Assembly: GCF_036898825.1 (NCBI RefSeq) | Contig: NZ_JARUND010000002.1 | Coordinates: 434,001-498,000, forward strand | DNA length: 64,000 nucleotides | Direction: 5' to 3' | Source of the DNA: Streptomyces sp. B21-083 | Lineage (GTDB): Bacteria > Actinomycetota > Actinomycetes > Streptomycetales > Streptomycetaceae | In this document: piece by piece, positions 62,877 through 64,000 of the stretch | How the letters are laid out: each line of letters begins with the position of its first letter | How positions within the stretch are numbered: the first letter of the stretch is position 1 | Translations under genes and position numbers: made by a program | The notes under the pieces: model-generated | The model's input: the letters and a program-made list of their open reading frames with translations, nothing else | Databases searched by the model: none | Told to the model about the DNA's origin: nothing

Positions 62877-64000
62877 TCAGCAGCCCTGTACGCCGCTCAG
62901 CAGCGTCTCCAGGTCGGCGGCGGCACCGGCGCCGCCGTCCTCGAAGAGGACCTTGTCGGCCAGCGTGGGCAGCTCACGCGCCGGCACGTCCAGATACGGT
63001 TCCAGTCGCCGGGCCAGCCGGGCGGGGTCCGTGCCGAGGCCGTGCCGGGCCAGGACACCGACGGTGGCTTCCCACAGACCGGGGACGTCCATCAGGTCCC
63101 GTACGGTCGCCACCGTGGCCGTCGCCGGCAGGCAGGGGTCCTCGGTCGTCCAGGTGTGTGTGCCGTGTGTCGCGGCCAAGGTCGGCCGCCCCTCGCCGGG
63201 CAGGTGAACGGTGGCCCGCGTCCCCACGGGCACGGTCACCTCCAGGTGGAAGCGCCCCGCCTCGCGCCGCCAGCTCACGGAAGCCTCCCCGTACGGGGTG
63301 ATGTGCCGGGCGGAGGCATGGGTGAGTGCCCGGTCCGGCAGCGGACGTACGGTCAACTCCCGGTATCCGGGAGCCGCGGGGGCGAGTCCCGCCACCGTGC
63401 GGTGCATCCAGTCGGCGACCGCTCCGAGCGCGTAGTGGTTGAAGGACGTCATCTGGCCGGGGTTGACCGTGCCGTCCGGGAGCATGCTGTCCCAGCGTTC
63501 CCAGACGGTGGTGGCGCCCATCGTCACCGGATACAGCCAGGAGGGGCAGCCCTTCTCCAGCAGCAGCCGGTAGGCGAGGTCCGGGCGGCCGGTGGAGGTG
63601 AGGGCGTCGGTCATCAGCGGGGTGCCGACGAATCCGGTGGCGATCCGGAAGCCGTTCGTGCGAACGAGGTCGGCAAGCCTGAGTCCAGCGGTCGCACGCT
63701 GTTCGGACCCGGCGAGCAGCTCCCACTGCAGGGCCATGGCGTACGCGGTCGGCGAGTCGCCCACGATCCGGCCGGCCGGTGTGACGAACGCGCGGGCGAA
63801 CGCGTCCCGGGTCCGGGCGGCGAGCGCACGGTACTTTCCGGCCTCCTCCGCGCGGCCCAGCACCTCGGCGGTACGGGCGACGACGTCCGCGCACCGGACC
63901 AGGCAGGCGGTGGCGACGACGTCCGCGGGCGTGCGGGCGGCGAACGGGTCGTCCGGCGGTGCGGCCGGGTCCAGCCAGTCACCGAACTGGAAGCCGCCCA
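62877..64000 (-). CDS. GH78 alpha-L-rhamnosidase, C-terminal part (runs off window)
   Basis: The visible 374 residues are the C-terminal part of a second GH78 enzyme. The 5' end lies beyond position 64000; the open frame continues to the window edge, reading GGFQFGDWLDPAAPPDDPFAARTPADVVATA. Marks of the catalytic barrel include FGDWLDP, GFVGTPLMTDAL and YPVTMGATTVWERWDSMLPDG (with NHYALGAVADWMH), followed by the C-terminal beta domain (GYRELTVRPLPDRALTHASA). The last 110 residues after the beta domain (LPATATVATVRDLMD...) form a small helical extension. It lies 69 bases upstream of the other rhamnosidase gene on the same strand, probably in one operon. Confidence 0.85.
   Translation of the reverse strand, partial: GGFQFGDWLDPAAPPDDPFAARTPADVVATACLVRCADVVARTAEVLGRAEEAGKYRALAARTRDAFARAFVTPAGRIVGDSPTAYAMALQWELLAGSEQRATAGLRLADLVRTNGFRIATGFVGTPLMTDALTSTGRPDLAYRLLLEKGCPSWLYPVTMGATTVWERWDSMLPDGTVNPGQMTSFNHYALGAVADWMHRTVAGLAPAAPGYRELTVRPLPDRALTHASARHITPYGEASVSWRREAGRFHLEVTVPVGTRATVHLPGEGRPTLAATHGTHTWTTEDPCLPATATVATVRDLMDVPGLWEATVGVLARHGLGTDPARLARRLEPYLDVPARELPTLADKVLFEDGGAGAAADLETLLSGVQGC

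Noticed and set aside
1..64000. Search for CRISPR arrays, tRNA genes and insertion sequences
   Set aside because: No regularly spaced repeats, no cloverleaf-like segments and no transposase motifs were seen by eye.

Overview
The window is high-GC DNA with actinomycete gene style (GTG starts, ATGA/GTGA gene overlaps, GGAGG ribosome sites, long antisense shadow frames). The content (large modular NRPS genes with an MbtH protein, CbtBA, a paaABCDE operon, Streptomyces-type XRE regulators, Tat-exported GH78 enzymes) points to Streptomyces or a close relative. No rRNA, tRNA, CRISPR array or insertion sequence was found.

Region 1 (1-11030) is a catabolic cluster of unknown substrate: a CocE-type hydrolase, a GntR/FCD repressor, a small SCP2-like protein, two alpha/beta hydrolases, an aldehyde dehydrogenase, an MFS transporter, a carboxymuconolactone-decarboxylase-like protein, a 3-hydroxyisobutyrate-dehydrogenase-like enzyme and a TetR regulator. 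A palindrome (perfect form AATACCGTATTACGGTATT) recurs at four places, including the promoters of the repressor and of two catabolic transcription units, which defines a probable GntR regulon.

Region 2 (11031-19503) is accessory, defence-like DNA: a remnant of an nSTAND1 NTPase gene, an SF1 helicase with two uncharacterised partners, an XRE regulator with palindromic operators and a divergent Cys-rich protein, an XRE/ImmA pair, and a likely CBASS operon (small basic protein, CD-NTase, stand-alone E2-like protein, one-TM candidate effector).

Region 3 (19504-31872) is metabolic: an acyl-CoA dehydrogenase, a cobalamin-riboswitch-controlled CbtBA cobalt transporter with a divergent degenerate histidine phosphatase, a Cys-rich four-helix protein, the phenylacetyl-CoA epoxidase operon paaABCDE, and a sugar-acid pathway (IlvD/Edd dehydratase, IclR regulator, FAH-family hydrolase, zinc dehydrogenase) containing a collapsed SDR pseudogene.

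Region 4 (31894-59395) holds a 2-oxoacid dehydrogenase E1alpha and an unusual E1beta-E2 fusion, then a five-module NRPS cluster: cysteate-synthase-like enzyme; C-A-T-C-A-T-E; C-A-T-C-T-E; C-A-T-TE; MbtH; type II thioesterase; mycofactocin-type SDR; and a stand-alone A-T protein with a vestigial condensation domain. The fourth module has no adenylation domain, and the stand-alone A-T protein (Thr-type code) is the obvious in-trans loader. Module 2 has an Asp/Asn-like pocket with a Lys that could suit cysteate, matching the first gene. By-eye prediction of the peptide: Val-like, D-(cysteate/Asp/Asn), Thr, D-(Thr, in trans), unknown.

Region 5 (59445-64000) has two minus-strand GH78 alpha-L-rhamnosidase-like genes, the second running off the window. 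Residue positions, A-domain codes and family calls were all made by eye and were not checked by database search.
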